From Roseiconus lacunae (GTDB lineage Bacteria; Planctomycetota; Planctomycetia; Pirellulales; Pirellulaceae): a stretch of DNA of 64,000 nt. The position numbers and the translations under genes are program-made. The stretch is from positions 310,001-374,000 of the forward strand of contig NZ_VSZO01000053.1 of assembly GCF_008312935.1 (NCBI RefSeq), in the 5' to 3' direction. Positions 20,401-29,864 of the stretch are shown one piece after another. The notes beneath the pieces are model-generated. The model was not told the origin of the DNA. It was given only the letters and a program-made list of their open reading frames with translations, and ran no database searches. Position 1 is the first letter of the stretch. Each line of letters opens with the position of its first letter.

Positions 20401-23400
20401 TTCATAACGCCCCAGTTCCGGACGTGATAACGTGCGTCCGAATGGCGTGCCAAGCGACTCCACCAAGACTTCTCGTGGCGCTTCGACGATTAAATTGGCC
20501 ATGTGGACGATCGGAATCGCCAGGCGAAGTTGATGCGTCACGCCCGCCGTATCGGTGAGTTCGTCAATTGAATCTGCCGACGTCGAAGGGGGAGTTGGCG
20601 TCGCAAGGTCCTCCGAAACTCCGTTGCGAGAAGTGACCAGAGACGGCACAAACGTCACTCGCAATTCGAATCGATTCGAACGCGGCGTATCCACAATCAC
20701 ACCTGTCTTGCCATCGACCGAAAAACGTGCGATCTGTGATTCGTCGCCATTGATCAGTTCGATCCTGCGGATGACGTCTGAACGGATTGGCAGGCGAAGT
20801 TTGGCTGATTCCCGCGGCGTCGTGATTTGATAGTCCGCTTGGATCTCGGCATCCAGGTCACGACCATTTTCACGTGACGGTTCCAAGATGATGCGGTAAC
20901 TCGCCGACTGGAATTTTGCCTCGACCGCGACATCCGCATTCACTCGATTGCGTAGTTGGTCGTAGTCCGAACGCGATAAATAAACTTTGTCACCGGTGGG
21001 GCGATGGTCCAAGTCTAGCGGCAACAGTAATTCGATCGGACGTTTCGATTCGGCTTCGCTAGGTGGCATCACATTCGATTGAGCGCGAGCCGAATTGGCC
21101 GCGAGTCCGAACGCCAAGCCACCGAAAAAGATCCACCACGAGAGTGTCATCGAAAAGTCGACGGAGTCTTTCGATTCACGTTTGTCGCGTAAGAGGACAT
21201 CACTTAGCGTTGGATCATCGTTTCCTGGGGGGACGAATCGTCGATCATTCAGAACATGAATCAATCCACCGAGTGCGATTGGTACGGCGAGCCAAATCAA
21301 GATCGGAAGTTGCCATTGCCAAAAGATCACCGCCGAACTTGCCGTCAAGACTAAGGCGATAAACAGTACGTTGATCCCTTTCGGAACGTACTTAGCGATC
21401 ATCCACGATATCTGAACCATCACCAGTGATGCCAGCCATCCCAGTGCCAACGCGATGTGCCGAGGCATTAGCCAAAGCGTTACCGACATGTCGGTGGTCA
21501 ACTGGGGTGTCGTCTTGGTGGTCGAGGACGCTTCGTTGCCACGATTCGTTCTCTGTGACCGATTGGTGTAAAGCAGCACCGTCGTCGGATCGGTGGTATA
21601 GATCAGTTGTTGTTCTAATCGATGGCCCTCGACGTTGACTTGGGGGGCGATACATGGCCGTAGCCAGCCGGAGGATTGGTGGCGACGACGCATCGAAAGC
21701 GAGATCCTATCGGTTGCGTTTTCCGGTGTGAACCAGATCCCGTCGACCGACTGACTGATCTTCGGTCGAATTCCGTTTTGCTGGATCGAGATCAACTCCA
21801 AGTCTTCATCGTGACTGATGTGAATCAATTTACGGGTCGATATCTCGGCAGACATTTGCACGATGTCTTCGTTGCGACTGCTGGCGATGACCTCAACGTT
21901 CTGCTTCCAAACCAAACAAGTTCTTGATTCAGTAGGGACTTTCTGCAGATTAATCTCCGGCCGCATCGCGGGATCGTAGCGCAAACGTTGCGAAAGATGG
22001 CTAGACGATTCGTCCGGGGTCGTTTGCGGCAACGTCTCGTCTCCTGGGACGAGTGCCACGCCTTCGGGAACGGCATCGATCTCCCAAGGTTCCGATAGGA
22101 ACAGTTCCGCGTTTTGGCTGCTGTCATCACGCACGCTCGGCAGTTGAATCGAGATGCGATCATTGGTCGATTTCAGTACGCGGCGTCCCACCAATTCATA
22201 ATCACTGAACTCTCGACCTTCCAATCGGATCACGTAGGTGCCAAGAGGATCATCACCAGGTTCGGAGATGTCAGACGGAGGCAAGCTGACGGTGGCGGAA
22301 TGGTCGGTTCGTCGCAGCGACCAATCAAACGGTTCTTCGTGAAGCACGCCGGTGAGGACACCCAACTCGCGAATCGGCTGCGAAGTCGCCGAGCGAATCA
22401 CGATTGTTTCGGCGATGCCGCCGTTTTGATCTCGGATAATGTGTTTAAGCGAGACGCCGATCGACACATCGACCTGTTCCAGCTCCAACGCGGGGATCTG
22501 GCCTGAGTCCGATTGCAACAAGATGGTTTCCGACATCGGCTGCAAGAAAGAAACGGCCTGAGCGTCAAGACTTTTTAGATCAACACGATCCGGTAAAAGC
22601 ACCGAATCTCCGTTCCATCGACGTCGGCCCGGCGCTTGCACGGCGATCAAATGATGGACAAAGCTATCGCGAGGCCGAATGATCCAAGACGGCGGTACAC
22701 GAAGTATTTCACGATTCCCCAAAAGGTTGCGCCGCGAGACGATCTCGATTTCGAATTCATCGAGTTTGGATTCCGTCGTCGATGGCCATATGGAAATCAC
22801 GCGTGCTTTCGGAGCGACGTTCACTCGTCGTTTCGTTTGAACGACACGCACCTCATCGATGATCCAGTCCTGGTTGGCATCGATCATAATCGGTGACAAA
22901 TCGAACGCAGATTGTCGAAAACTCAACCGGGTTGTCGCGCGGATCGAATGAACCGGTTCTTCGCTGACACGCATCCTTGTCCAAATATGATTGACCACAC
23001 GATCGTCGCGTTGAATCAAACCGATGGTCGACCAGGCTTCGGCGTTTGAATTTTCTTGGGTGAGTGTTGGTTTGCTTGTCGAGGGGCCTTCGCCTGTCAA
23101 AATGGTTTGCTGCTGGTCCGGTACTTGCTGAACCGATTGTTGCCACCCTGGCGGAAGATCCCATTTGGCAACTTCGATTGGGCCGTTAATCGTGATGCGT
23201 GCGGTCGTCGTTGTTGGGCTCCAGTACACACTTTGATCCATCGGCAATACCGACGGCAAGTAGCACAACCCATTTCCAAGATCCCAATCGGCATGCCCCG
23301 TGACCGTTAGCGTCATCAACTCCGAAGCCGATTCGACCGGAGTAGGGATGACCGAACCTTCGGGAGCTGGGGGTGTTTCGTCTGCCGGAAATTTTCCCGG

Positions 23401-24789
23401 AATCTGAACCGAAATCACCGCCTGACCATCCGTCCGATGGATCACTTGATAATTCGCTTCGAGGAAATTCAGTTGCACGTCAGCGACTTTCCCAACGGGG
23501 CATCGCAATCTCATTTGTTCTCGACGAACCGGCATTTCGAGCGAGAGATGGTGAGTCCATTTAAGTCCCGATAGATCAACGTCGTACTGTTTCGTTTCGC
23601 GGCGAACGATCAACGCGTTACTGTTCGATTCCGTTGCTCGCTTCCTTGCGTAGATTTCGACACGGTTTAAGCCACCGGCTTCTAACACGTACCATCGGAT
23701 GTCACCGGCTCGACTTTGGACGTCCGCGTCTGGCGGCGGTCCCGGTCGCTCAACCAGTACGCCGTGACGCGATTCAAGCATCACGTCTTGGTCAACCGAG
23801 ATCACGAGTCGTGTCTGTGCCGCACGAGGTAGCCGCAAATCGTACTTGCGCATTGCGCCGACGGACTCACCGCGCAGGGTCCAGCTGAACTGGATCTCTG
23901 AACGACGAACCGCAACCGGCTCATTCACATCGACCTTCGCTTCAGCATTGGAATCGTCGCGTTCGAGATCGGCGGGTTGAGCAGCCTCGTCGCCGGAGGC
24001 GGCGTCACCATCGCTAGCCTTTTGTTCCGGTTTGGGAACCACGGCGATCAATTGACCATCTGCATCTGCCTCAAAGCGGGACTGCGACCCTGCCGTGACG
24101 TTCGCCCCCACTCGCACTACGGTGCGCCGAGGTGCGATCGCCAGATTGACGCGTCCTAGCTCGTGACGCACGCCTTCATCGACAGCATGTTCAAACGCTA
24201 GCACACTGTGGTCGCTGACCAGCATTTGGTCATCTAGTCGAACATCGTAAAACGCATTCAGTAACCTTGCTTCGGTGTTCCTACTCGATTGCTCGTTTGC
24301 CTTCGTCAACAAGGTGCGAAGTTCGTCGAGTGCGACAGGAATGAAATCCTTGGGAACAAGGCCGACCAGTTGCGATTGATAGACACCGATCGGACGAAGT
24401 AGCCGCCCGTCAAATCGATCGACCGGCAGAACGACACCAATCGAATCATCGCCCGAATCAGCCGAACTCAGCTCGCCTTCGGCAATGGGTTGGGATTGTC
24501 GTTCATCGCCACCTGATACCTCTTCGCCGTCGACCGTCGAAGCCGTGGGCGGGCGACCGTTTTGGGAATCATCGGATGCGAAGTTGTCGGCGGCAGTGTC
24601 TTGATTGTCCGCCGGGGCAGCAGTCTCGGAAACTTGTTCGGACGCTTCCTGCGCGGTGTTTTCAGACGCGGTGTTCTCAGTCCCCGTATTTTCTTGTGAA
24701 AAGACTGTTTGCGGCGGCCCGAACAACGTTATCGTTAGCCCGCTAATCAGACAAGCAAAACGTAGCGTCAGTGTAGTACGCCCGATCAC
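17491..24789 (-). CDS. Giant exported membrane protein with two fused modules (hypothetical)
   Basis: 2432 residues, no recognised domain. A signal peptide (RFACLISGLTITLFG...VFSQ) is followed by an acidic low-complexity stretch (Glu/Thr/Asn/Ala, about 33-125). Residues about 125-1100 look beta-rich and periplasmic, and end in a membrane bundle at about 1105-1180. Then comes a second signal-peptide-like segment (SWWIFFGGLAFGLAANSARAQ, 1214-1237), a second beta-rich region (about 1240-2340), and a second C-terminal membrane bundle (about 2350-2415). The protein thus looks like two exported proteins fused head to tail. The C-terminal motif HPALWLLCIGLLSLFFIPTP is echoed in the upstream gene product (HPVTLMMGIVLLVGLLFIAPD), so the modules are probably homologous. 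It overlaps the upstream gene by 4 bases (ATGA), implying coupled translation and likely a joint complex. Function unknown; an envelope or cell-surface role is inferred. Confidence 0.85.
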   Translation of the reverse strand: MIGRTTLTLRFACLISGLTITLFGPPQTVFSQENTGTENTASENTAQEASEQVSETAAPADNQDTAADNFASDDSQNGRPPTASTVDGEEVSGGDERQSQPIAEGELSSADSGDDSIGVVLPVDRFDGRLLRPIGVYQSQLVGLVPKDFIPVALDELRTLLTKANEQSSRNTEARLLNAFYDVRLDDQMLVSDHSVLAFEHAVDEGVRHELGRVNLAIAPRRTVVRVGANVTAGSQSRFEADADGQLIAVVPKPEQKASDGDAASGDEAAQPADLERDDSNAEAKVDVNEPVAVRRSEIQFSWTLRGESVGAMRKYDLRLPRAAQTRLVISVDQDVMLESRHGVLVERPGPPPDADVQSRAGDIRWYVLEAGGLNRVEIYARKRATESNSNALIVRRETKQYDVDLSGLKWTHHLSLEMPVRREQMRLRCPVGKVADVQLNFLEANYQVIHRTDGQAVISVQIPGKFPADETPPAPEGSVIPTPVESASELMTLTVTGHADWDLGNGLCYLPSVLPMDQSVYWSPTTTTARITINGPIEVAKWDLPPGWQQSVQQVPDQQQTILTGEGPSTSKPTLTQENSNAEAWSTIGLIQRDDRVVNHIWTRMRVSEEPVHSIRATTRLSFRQSAFDLSPIMIDANQDWIIDEVRVVQTKRRVNVAPKARVISIWPSTTESKLDEFEIEIVSRRNLLGNREILRVPPSWIIRPRDSFVHHLIAVQAPGRRRWNGDSVLLPDRVDLKSLDAQAVSFLQPMSETILLQSDSGQIPALELEQVDVSIGVSLKHIIRDQNGGIAETIVIRSATSQPIRELGVLTGVLHEEPFDWSLRRTDHSATVSLPPSDISEPGDDPLGTYVIRLEGREFSDYELVGRRVLKSTNDRISIQLPSVRDDSSQNAELFLSEPWEIDAVPEGVALVPGDETLPQTTPDESSSHLSQRLRYDPAMRPEINLQKVPTESRTCLVWKQNVEVIASSRNEDIVQMSAEISTRKLIHISHDEDLELISIQQNGIRPKISQSVDGIWFTPENATDRISLSMRRRHQSSGWLRPCIAPQVNVEGHRLEQQLIYTTDPTTVLLYTNRSQRTNRGNEASSTTKTTPQLTTDMSVTLWLMPRHIALALGWLASLVMVQISWMIAKYVPKGINVLFIALVLTASSAVIFWQWQLPILIWLAVPIALGGLIHVLNDRRFVPPGNDDPTLSDVLLRDKRESKDSVDFSMTLSWWIFFGGLAFGLAANSARAQSNVMPPSEAESKRPIELLLPLDLDHRPTGDKVYLSRSDYDQLRNRVNADVAVEAKFQSASYRIILEPSRENGRDLDAEIQADYQITTPRESAKLRLPIRSDVIRRIELINGDESQIARFSVDGKTGVIVDTPRSNRFELRVTFVPSLVTSRNGVSEDLATPTPPSTSADSIDELTDTAGVTHQLRLAIPIVHMANLIVEAPREVLVESLGTPFGRTLSRPELGRYEADLGPVGEIAIKYQRDRRVEVGRIQSLRRTYRIAAGVQSTIVECEIDSVTPIEAGQSLSLTILGPPPTNLDPTAWKLSERARAEGPLEEASSASSVGVYQFIKQTETPGPIRLFWQLQSLLNDPTSTEDRKLLPVPDVVATNSSQPMQTMFGIESAPAVRLTETTSSSIAVNSDDFLNRWVGYSGPLARAFMVENDFPSFALWKDKDADASLLMQHHLHVDSSTLTLTLNAIVIDPRPVTNRVLIAIPKGFELLRQSINGEASASSLRTKLPDGRTGVSLGDRRVDGQMEIELVCQSTLARNGKVVIPNFEAVGAIGPTINYRVTRTNTVSVELTEQAESNPIAKPAVGRQELLAGQIPVMAIPTSVMPPKSDKDKPDQGRFGSLRVRRLRRGTAVDCNQTSLMRYVDGQWVCNTLLELTSNRIPDYVDVEIPGAWAKSVIVENADVWAMRSSNDLVVSVVRIHFDQEPSDSESQPSSVLLSCTLDNRDQGRVTVPEIRVLGNIVGRRTVLLPKRLTTEKIDWRRRGAREAELPHDWPERFDGIIDDPALYSAYTIVTKNWSIRLEPLSQTAVDPVALSCDARVFLTGERATVFQRFDVLPEQGNEVVLELPPNAQCIGVWAAGREISQPKQSSHEYSDDRSSDESNNHRRRLSVPLAYSRLPQSIEIFLEIESPDKVLDDYLCKPVNIPSGIQWLSLFRAPSIESDRLLTLDEAPPASSPAGYDEMALSLAQSVVLAIERSRDLLAERSDAEISRWLLPWVGRYDAIASLAGHQFEPRPVASGERIDEAPVDELPGSESNTSDEPITQAQKDLVDPRWEVMDERLLSFAGRFLTAETELPKPLLSPLRFYDYELLQTKQLDSLNDVPLLKQRFAKHEGLQRTLFNIITMVTFALAIILLWPFRGRYRHWITHPALWLLCIGLLSLFFIPTPVALAVIITAITVPAIKAHQSRPRRSSTVNGRDQSRAT

Positions 24790-27700
24790 GACGAAACCTC
24801 ATCGGGCGCCGACGTGACGTCTTCGGGACCGATTGAATGGGTCACCGCGATACTGCTTGGCGAGCGAAACTCGGCTTGTCGGCCGTTCCGCGTCGACGGT
24901 TCGAAGCGTGACGCCGACGCACGAGAAATTTGACTGCTACTGAGGACTCGTGAAGGCGTCGGAACGACCAGACTGCGGATCGCCAACATGACCGCAACGA
25001 CGATCAATGCCAACATCGAAACCTGCCCCAAAAGCACCGTCGCGTCAGGGGCGATAAACAACAGTCCGACCAGCAACACAATGCCCATCATTAACGTGAC
25101 CGGATGGCGGGTGACGGGAAAGTAAGTCAACATCGCCGTACACATGACGACCAGACTCGCCACCACCAGCCAGATCAAGGTGCGCGTTCCCGTGTATGCG
25201 CTAAAGGCCCGGTCGTCCATCGACGAAAACAAATATCGATTTCCACTGTTGGGCATCGGCGTCAATTCAACGAACTCGGCGTCTGCTTGCACCATTCGAT
25301 TGACCAACGCAGTTTCGGCCAACAATGGTTGACGAACGAGCCATCGATCAAATGTCCAACGCATCAGCCGACCCACCGAAGCTTTACTCCCCAACAGATG
25401 GCTGTTCGGCGGTGTGGTCAGCTGCCAATACACCTCTTGCAATCCGGGGCCAAAGGTGACCAAGGGAGAGACCTTTTCGATCAAGCCTGACGCCGTGCGA
25501 TCTTGCCACAAACGGACATCGATGACGTGCGGTGACTTCGTCTCTTTGGGGAGTCGCAGTTGGATGGTTTGGTCGATCAAGCGAAACGCCGCCGGCTTTC
25601 CGTCGATCAGTACTTTTGCGTCTGGCTCTAAGGGGCCGACCAGTTCAATGACAAACTCGCCCGCCCCGTCAACAACCGCGATGATCTGATCATGTTGTGT
25701 GACTTCGTTGACTATTGTTCGGATGAAGACCTTACCGACAAGCAATTCGTTCGCGATTCGTGCTTGTGGTGAAAGTTTCAGTCTGATCGGTGATTTTGGC
25801 AGACTGCGATAACGCAACACCGAATCGTCTATTAAGTCATCGACAGGTTCGAGGACGTGTTGCTGGTTGCCAATCAACTCAACATTGACATCGCCACGTA
25901 GGGTGATGTCTTGCACGAGAGGGTACGGCATAGCGAAGGTCGCGTTGGCCGATTGATCCTGCTGTGACTGCGTAACCGCCCACGCCCTTTGGAACCGAAG
26001 TTCCATGGTCCCGTCGGTGAGCGCGTCGGAGACGACGTCAAAGTAGTCAACCTCACCCACTGCCGAGTTTGAAACGGGCGTGTCTGCTGTGTTTGAGTTT
26101 GCTGGGGCGTCCGGAGACGCGTTTGCCGCTGTTGTAATCCCAACGGCAGCGACGTTGCCTAGGCCTGCGGCGCCATCAACAACCGGTACGAGGCTTGCCG
26201 GTCGGCCTTGCACTAGCACCGTCCAGGGAACGGAGCGGCCGAAACGTTGATCAGAAGGCTTCGTTCCGGAAGCCGCTGTTACCGTGTCAGTGGGAGTTAA
26301 TCCGGTGGCGGCGGTGACCAGTTTGGGAACCGCGATACGTAATCGACCTTCCAAGTCCGTTTGGGATTGGATCTTCCAACGAACGACCGTATCGATCTCG
26401 TCGACTTCTAACTGAACCTTGGCATCGAACGACTCGAAGACGAGGCGAGGCGGTTGTTCGACCAAGTCACCGATAAGACGCGACTCGGCATCGGCCGGAA
26501 CGATCGCAAATCGGCGTATCGAGTCGTCTTGTTCGGAATCGTCAGTTGGCTGTCGCTGTAGGTTTTCCGAGCGTCCCAAGTCGACTACCAAAGCACGACG
26601 CCCTCGACTACTGAGTTCGAGTGTTGATTCCGTGACGATCACTGGTTCTTGCCCATCGCCAGGGTCGACAATGCGAGGGATCGTGAGGTCGATTTGTTTG
26701 TGGACTTGTTCTTTTTCGTCGTCGGTTGGTTCGAAAACACGCCTGGCTTTGATCAGGATGGGGATGGATTCTTCCATGCCTGTGTAGGCATTTTCAATTT
26801 CGACGAACTCATCTCTGTCATAGCGTGCGATGCGAGCGCCGGTGCGAGCGTTTTCAACGGATAGGATTTGCCACCCGGCCATGTCCACGGTCAAGAGTCG
26901 GTTCGGACTGCTGTTTCCTGCCGAGCGTATGTCGAGTGTAAGGTTTGCGTAATTGTCACGCAGTTCGATGTTGGTCGAGTTGGTGACACGGATTTCCCGG
27001 CGGGTCGCATCAAGCCAAAGGGGAAGGTTGAATTCGCTGCGGATAAATTGGAATTGATGGACATTTTCACCGTTGGAGGAATCGTCCGCGTCGCCACCGG
27101 CAATTTTGCTTACTGATGCAAGCTCGCGCCAGCGGAGACGGTATTCGGGGCCCGCGATTAAGCGAATCATACCTCGACTGCGAACCGCGCCGACTACCAC
27201 GGGAACTTGAAAACGCAACGGATCGGCGGCCGTCGGAGATTCGCTTTCCAACTCGACGCGGAACGACAACGCAATACTCTTTTGACGTTCCGCTTTAGGT
27301 AGGATGACCGAGTAGAGCGACGGATCATCAGGATTGGTTTGAGCTGTTTCGAGTTGGCCAAACTGTCCGCCACCAATCAAACGCGGATTTTCAAGCATCG
27401 TCGCATTCTTGGGCAATCGAAGCTGGAAATTCGAGATCGGACCTCGAGGGTCACGAATGGTCATTTCGATGTTCTGGATGAAGGGCTCCTGGGGCGTGTT
27501 CCAGGTGACCGACACGTCGCTATTGGATTCCAATTGTGGCGTCACCACCGGCCCGTCTTGCTTTCCCCATTGCAGGGTGAAGTTGCCTCCACTGCTGACG
27601 ACGTTGAAACGCGTCTTTCCCGATTCATCAACGCTCGTTTCGATCACTTCGTCATCGCGATCGGGGATCTGTCCGACAACCTCGTTGGCGTCAGTCAAAA

Positions 27701-28349
27701 GGTTGATTTGAGTGGGGGCCGGAGGAAGCCGGAATTGGAGAGACTTCAGGCCATTGTTCTCGACTCTTGCCGCCATCTGCATGCGAAAGGCGACGACCGT
27801 GTCTGATTTGACCGCGGCAAGTAACTGCTGGGCCCCGGTTTGACCGTCGATGTCCAAGGCAAGTTTGTTCCCGTTTTCGCGGCCTTGGTAAAACTCTGCC
27901 GGTGCCAAGCGATGAAAATTTTCCATCGCCATGGGAATTTCAACCAACTCTTCTCCGGTCGCATCGACCGCGACCCGGACTTCGATCGAAAGTTCAGCTC
28001 GGTTGCCGTCAACTCGCCCGCTGATTTGAACGCTCTCGAAGACAAAACGCCGGGATTGGTTCTCTGATTCTTGCTCCAGTTGCCACCACTTTTCATAAGT
28101 CAACGGCCCGACATAAACCAATTGCCTGGAGACATCAAAGACCATCATCCCTTTAATCGGAATCTTGCCAGGCTCTACGTTTGCCGCCGTTGGCGAGGGC
28201 AGCACAACTTCGGGAGGTGGGTAGGTTCCCGGTGGTTGAGCGAACACCGAACCGCCGACGAGAACACAAGCCATCGCGCACACCAGCATCGCCCAGCGCT
28301 GCCGGATTGCACCGGCGTTGTTCTCGATACAGGTGTCTTGGCGAACCAT
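24786..28349 (-). CDS. Large exported membrane protein, partner of the giant protein (hypothetical)
   Basis: About 1187 residues from the ATG at 28349, chosen because it puts a normal signal peptide at the N-terminus (RQRWAMLVCAMACVLVGGSV, cleavage near FAQ). The frame stays open upstream to 28571, but those 74 codons read as basic, compositionally odd sequence and overlap a dispersed repeat. After a Pro-rich start comes a segment (MVFDVSRQLVYVGPLTYEKW) and about 950 residues of beta-rich sequence with no catalytic motif I know, then about three membrane segments (LIWLVVASLVVMCTAMLTYF, GIVLLVGLLFIA, MLALIVVAVMLAI) and a ~65-residue Ser-rich cytoplasmic tail. The plan matches each half of the downstream 2432-residue protein. 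First gene of the two-gene operon. Confidence 0.82.
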   Translation of the reverse strand: MVRQDTCIENNAGAIRQRWAMLVCAMACVLVGGSVFAQPPGTYPPPEVVLPSPTAANVEPGKIPIKGMMVFDVSRQLVYVGPLTYEKWWQLEQESENQSRRFVFESVQISGRVDGNRAELSIEVRVAVDATGEELVEIPMAMENFHRLAPAEFYQGRENGNKLALDIDGQTGAQQLLAAVKSDTVVAFRMQMAARVENNGLKSLQFRLPPAPTQINLLTDANEVVGQIPDRDDEVIETSVDESGKTRFNVVSSGGNFTLQWGKQDGPVVTPQLESNSDVSVTWNTPQEPFIQNIEMTIRDPRGPISNFQLRLPKNATMLENPRLIGGGQFGQLETAQTNPDDPSLYSVILPKAERQKSIALSFRVELESESPTAADPLRFQVPVVVGAVRSRGMIRLIAGPEYRLRWRELASVSKIAGGDADDSSNGENVHQFQFIRSEFNLPLWLDATRREIRVTNSTNIELRDNYANLTLDIRSAGNSSPNRLLTVDMAGWQILSVENARTGARIARYDRDEFVEIENAYTGMEESIPILIKARRVFEPTDDEKEQVHKQIDLTIPRIVDPGDGQEPVIVTESTLELSSRGRRALVVDLGRSENLQRQPTDDSEQDDSIRRFAIVPADAESRLIGDLVEQPPRLVFESFDAKVQLEVDEIDTVVRWKIQSQTDLEGRLRIAVPKLVTAATGLTPTDTVTAASGTKPSDQRFGRSVPWTVLVQGRPASLVPVVDGAAGLGNVAAVGITTAANASPDAPANSNTADTPVSNSAVGEVDYFDVVSDALTDGTMELRFQRAWAVTQSQQDQSANATFAMPYPLVQDITLRGDVNVELIGNQQHVLEPVDDLIDDSVLRYRSLPKSPIRLKLSPQARIANELLVGKVFIRTIVNEVTQHDQIIAVVDGAGEFVIELVGPLEPDAKVLIDGKPAAFRLIDQTIQLRLPKETKSPHVIDVRLWQDRTASGLIEKVSPLVTFGPGLQEVYWQLTTPPNSHLLGSKASVGRLMRWTFDRWLVRQPLLAETALVNRMVQADAEFVELTPMPNSGNRYLFSSMDDRAFSAYTGTRTLIWLVVASLVVMCTAMLTYFPVTRHPVTLMMGIVLLVGLLFIAPDATVLLGQVSMLALIVVAVMLAIRSLVVPTPSRVLSSSQISRASASRFEPSTRNGRQAEFRSPSSIAVTHSIGPEDVTSAPDEVSS

Positions 28350-28474
28350 TCGCAATCGGGATGTCGAATGCTTTGCGAGTCGAACGATTGCGAACCCGAT
28401 TTCGAGCCGTTCGCTTGCAAAGCGGTGATGAGTGAATGAGCGGCGGGCTGTTCGATTTCTTCGAATCGTGGGAA

Positions 28475-28496
28475 AGCCGAACGGCGTTAGCCATGG
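28475..28496 (-). repeat. Dispersed repeat core, inverted copy
   Basis: AGCCGAACGGCGTTAGCCATGG is the reverse complement of the ACCGTGGCTAACGCCATxCGGC core seen at 32180-32243 and 47283-47348, with a few changes. Confidence 0.4.
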
Positions 28497-28895
28497 CCAC
28501 CCCGACAACATCCGGCACGAACGCCCGTCGGCTGATCGATTGCACCCGAAATTTTTGTTGTGACGAAGCACTAGGAAAGCGAAACCCGCATTGTTTGCGA
28601 CATGCCTCTAGTTTACGCAAACTGCAAAGGTGGAAACAGCGATTCCTGACGACTCGGCGCCGGTTTCGCGATCAGAATGCTGTTCGAAAAGCGAAAACGG
28701 CAAAATCCTCATAAGCGGATACCACACAAAACGGCGATCTGGTTCACTCCGGTGACCCGAAACGCCTTCTCAGAAGCTCTGCTCTAGCGATCACGATTGG
28801 CTGTCGCTGTTGCCCCGACGCTCGTGGGTGGCACTCGGGGAGCACACACTTTCCGCAATTAGCTAAGGAGACGCAGCGGCTCCCTGGCGGTACTG

Positions 28896-28913
28896 TCCTG
28901 TTCGGCGACAGGA
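28896..28913 (-). terminator. Hairpin downstream of the 225-residue hypothetical gene
   Basis: Perfect 6-bp arms TCCTGT (28896-28901) and ACAGGA (28908-28913) around a 6-base loop, 21 bases after the stop codon at 28934 in the direction of transcription. No T run. Confidence 0.3.
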
Positions 28914-28933
28914 GGGGGCACTGCGGTAGGCCA

Positions 28934-29611
28934 CTAATTCAGTGGCAGCGGGCTAGCCGTCAGTGCCTCAGCTGCGTTCCGCAGAGTCTGCTCGTCAAGC
29001 GGTTGACCATCGCTAGTCGGTGCACGTTCAATCAAGACCCAGGGTCTGGCCCGGCGGATCACACCTTTCTCGAGAAATTGCCCGAATAATCGTAGACGCG
29101 TGCCCGCGTCGTGGGGGATTACTTCGGTGAACGGGGCGTCTCTTCCCCCCAGGATGACAGCAACGCGAAGATCGTCTATTTCGGTCAAAAATGCCATCGC
29201 CCCCAAATCAGAGAACTCCATCACTTTGGCTGATTTGCCACCGGACGGCGGGAGGACTAAGTCGATCGTAGGATGCGAATCGAGTAGCGAAGTTTGAACG
29301 GAAACAATCCATTCAAAAGCAACTCGTTTGGCAGTCGCAATCCATCCGGGAATCTCGACGGGGCGTACCACCAACCGGTAACCGAATTCGTTGCCCTCGG
29401 CCTGCGAGAACGACCAATGCAGCTCATTCGTCCGAACGAATTGTTCGTCAAGTGCAGGCAGCGCCTGGGCGTTGGGGTGACACAACGAAACCGTTGATCC
29501 GGAGATAAAAACCGAAGGACCGACCGCGTCGCCAGAGATGTTGTATCGCCAGACCGAGTCTTCAATCTGCCAACTTGCAATGCCGATTCGGTTCGGGGCG
29601 GTTAACCACAT
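28934..29611 (-). CDS. Hypothetical protein, no membrane segment
   Basis: 225 residues, rich in beta-type sequence, without signal peptide, membrane segment or Cys pairs. It opens with MWLTAPNRIGIASWQ and includes SGSTVSLCHPNA and LVLPPSGGKSAKVMEFSDLG. Codon use and lack of low complexity support a real gene. I do not recognise a family. It is flanked by non-coding stretches on both sides and is probably transcribed alone; the peroxiredoxin gene lies 253 bases upstream in the same direction. Confidence 0.65.
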   Translation of the reverse strand: MWLTAPNRIGIASWQIEDSVWRYNISGDAVGPSVFISGSTVSLCHPNAQALPALDEQFVRTNELHWSFSQAEGNEFGYRLVVRPVEIPGWIATAKRVAFEWIVSVQTSLLDSHPTIDLVLPPSGGKSAKVMEFSDLGAMAFLTEIDDLRVAVILGGRDAPFTEVIPHDAGTRLRLFGQFLEKGVIRRARPWVLIERAPTSDGQPLDEQTLRNAAEALTASPLPLN

Positions 29612-29864
29612 CCGTCACAATCTCACTAAAAAGGCGATTTGCCTGACCAAGTCAACGCGAAGTCTCGGTCGACTGCGTTGTTGCGGTATCGTGATCACGT
29701 CAATCAGCGACCGCAGAAAAAAACGATCGCGATGCCATCCGATTGGAATCGAATCGCATCGCGAGCGGGACTTTACCAAACCAAAATTAAAGCGGCTCGC
29801 CCAAGTCAATTCATGCCGTGCATTATTTCACGAAGCACGACAGGAAGCCTGTCCGGTCGCATGC

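Larger units (their letters stand above)
28350..28933. other. Intergenic region, 584 bases
   Basis: Upstream of the giant-protein operon and downstream of the 225-residue hypothetical gene. It contains an inverted copy of the dispersed repeat core near 28475-28496 and a perfect hairpin TCCTGT/ACAGGA at 28896-28913. No gene that I can support; the open frames here are short and basic. Confidence 0.5.
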
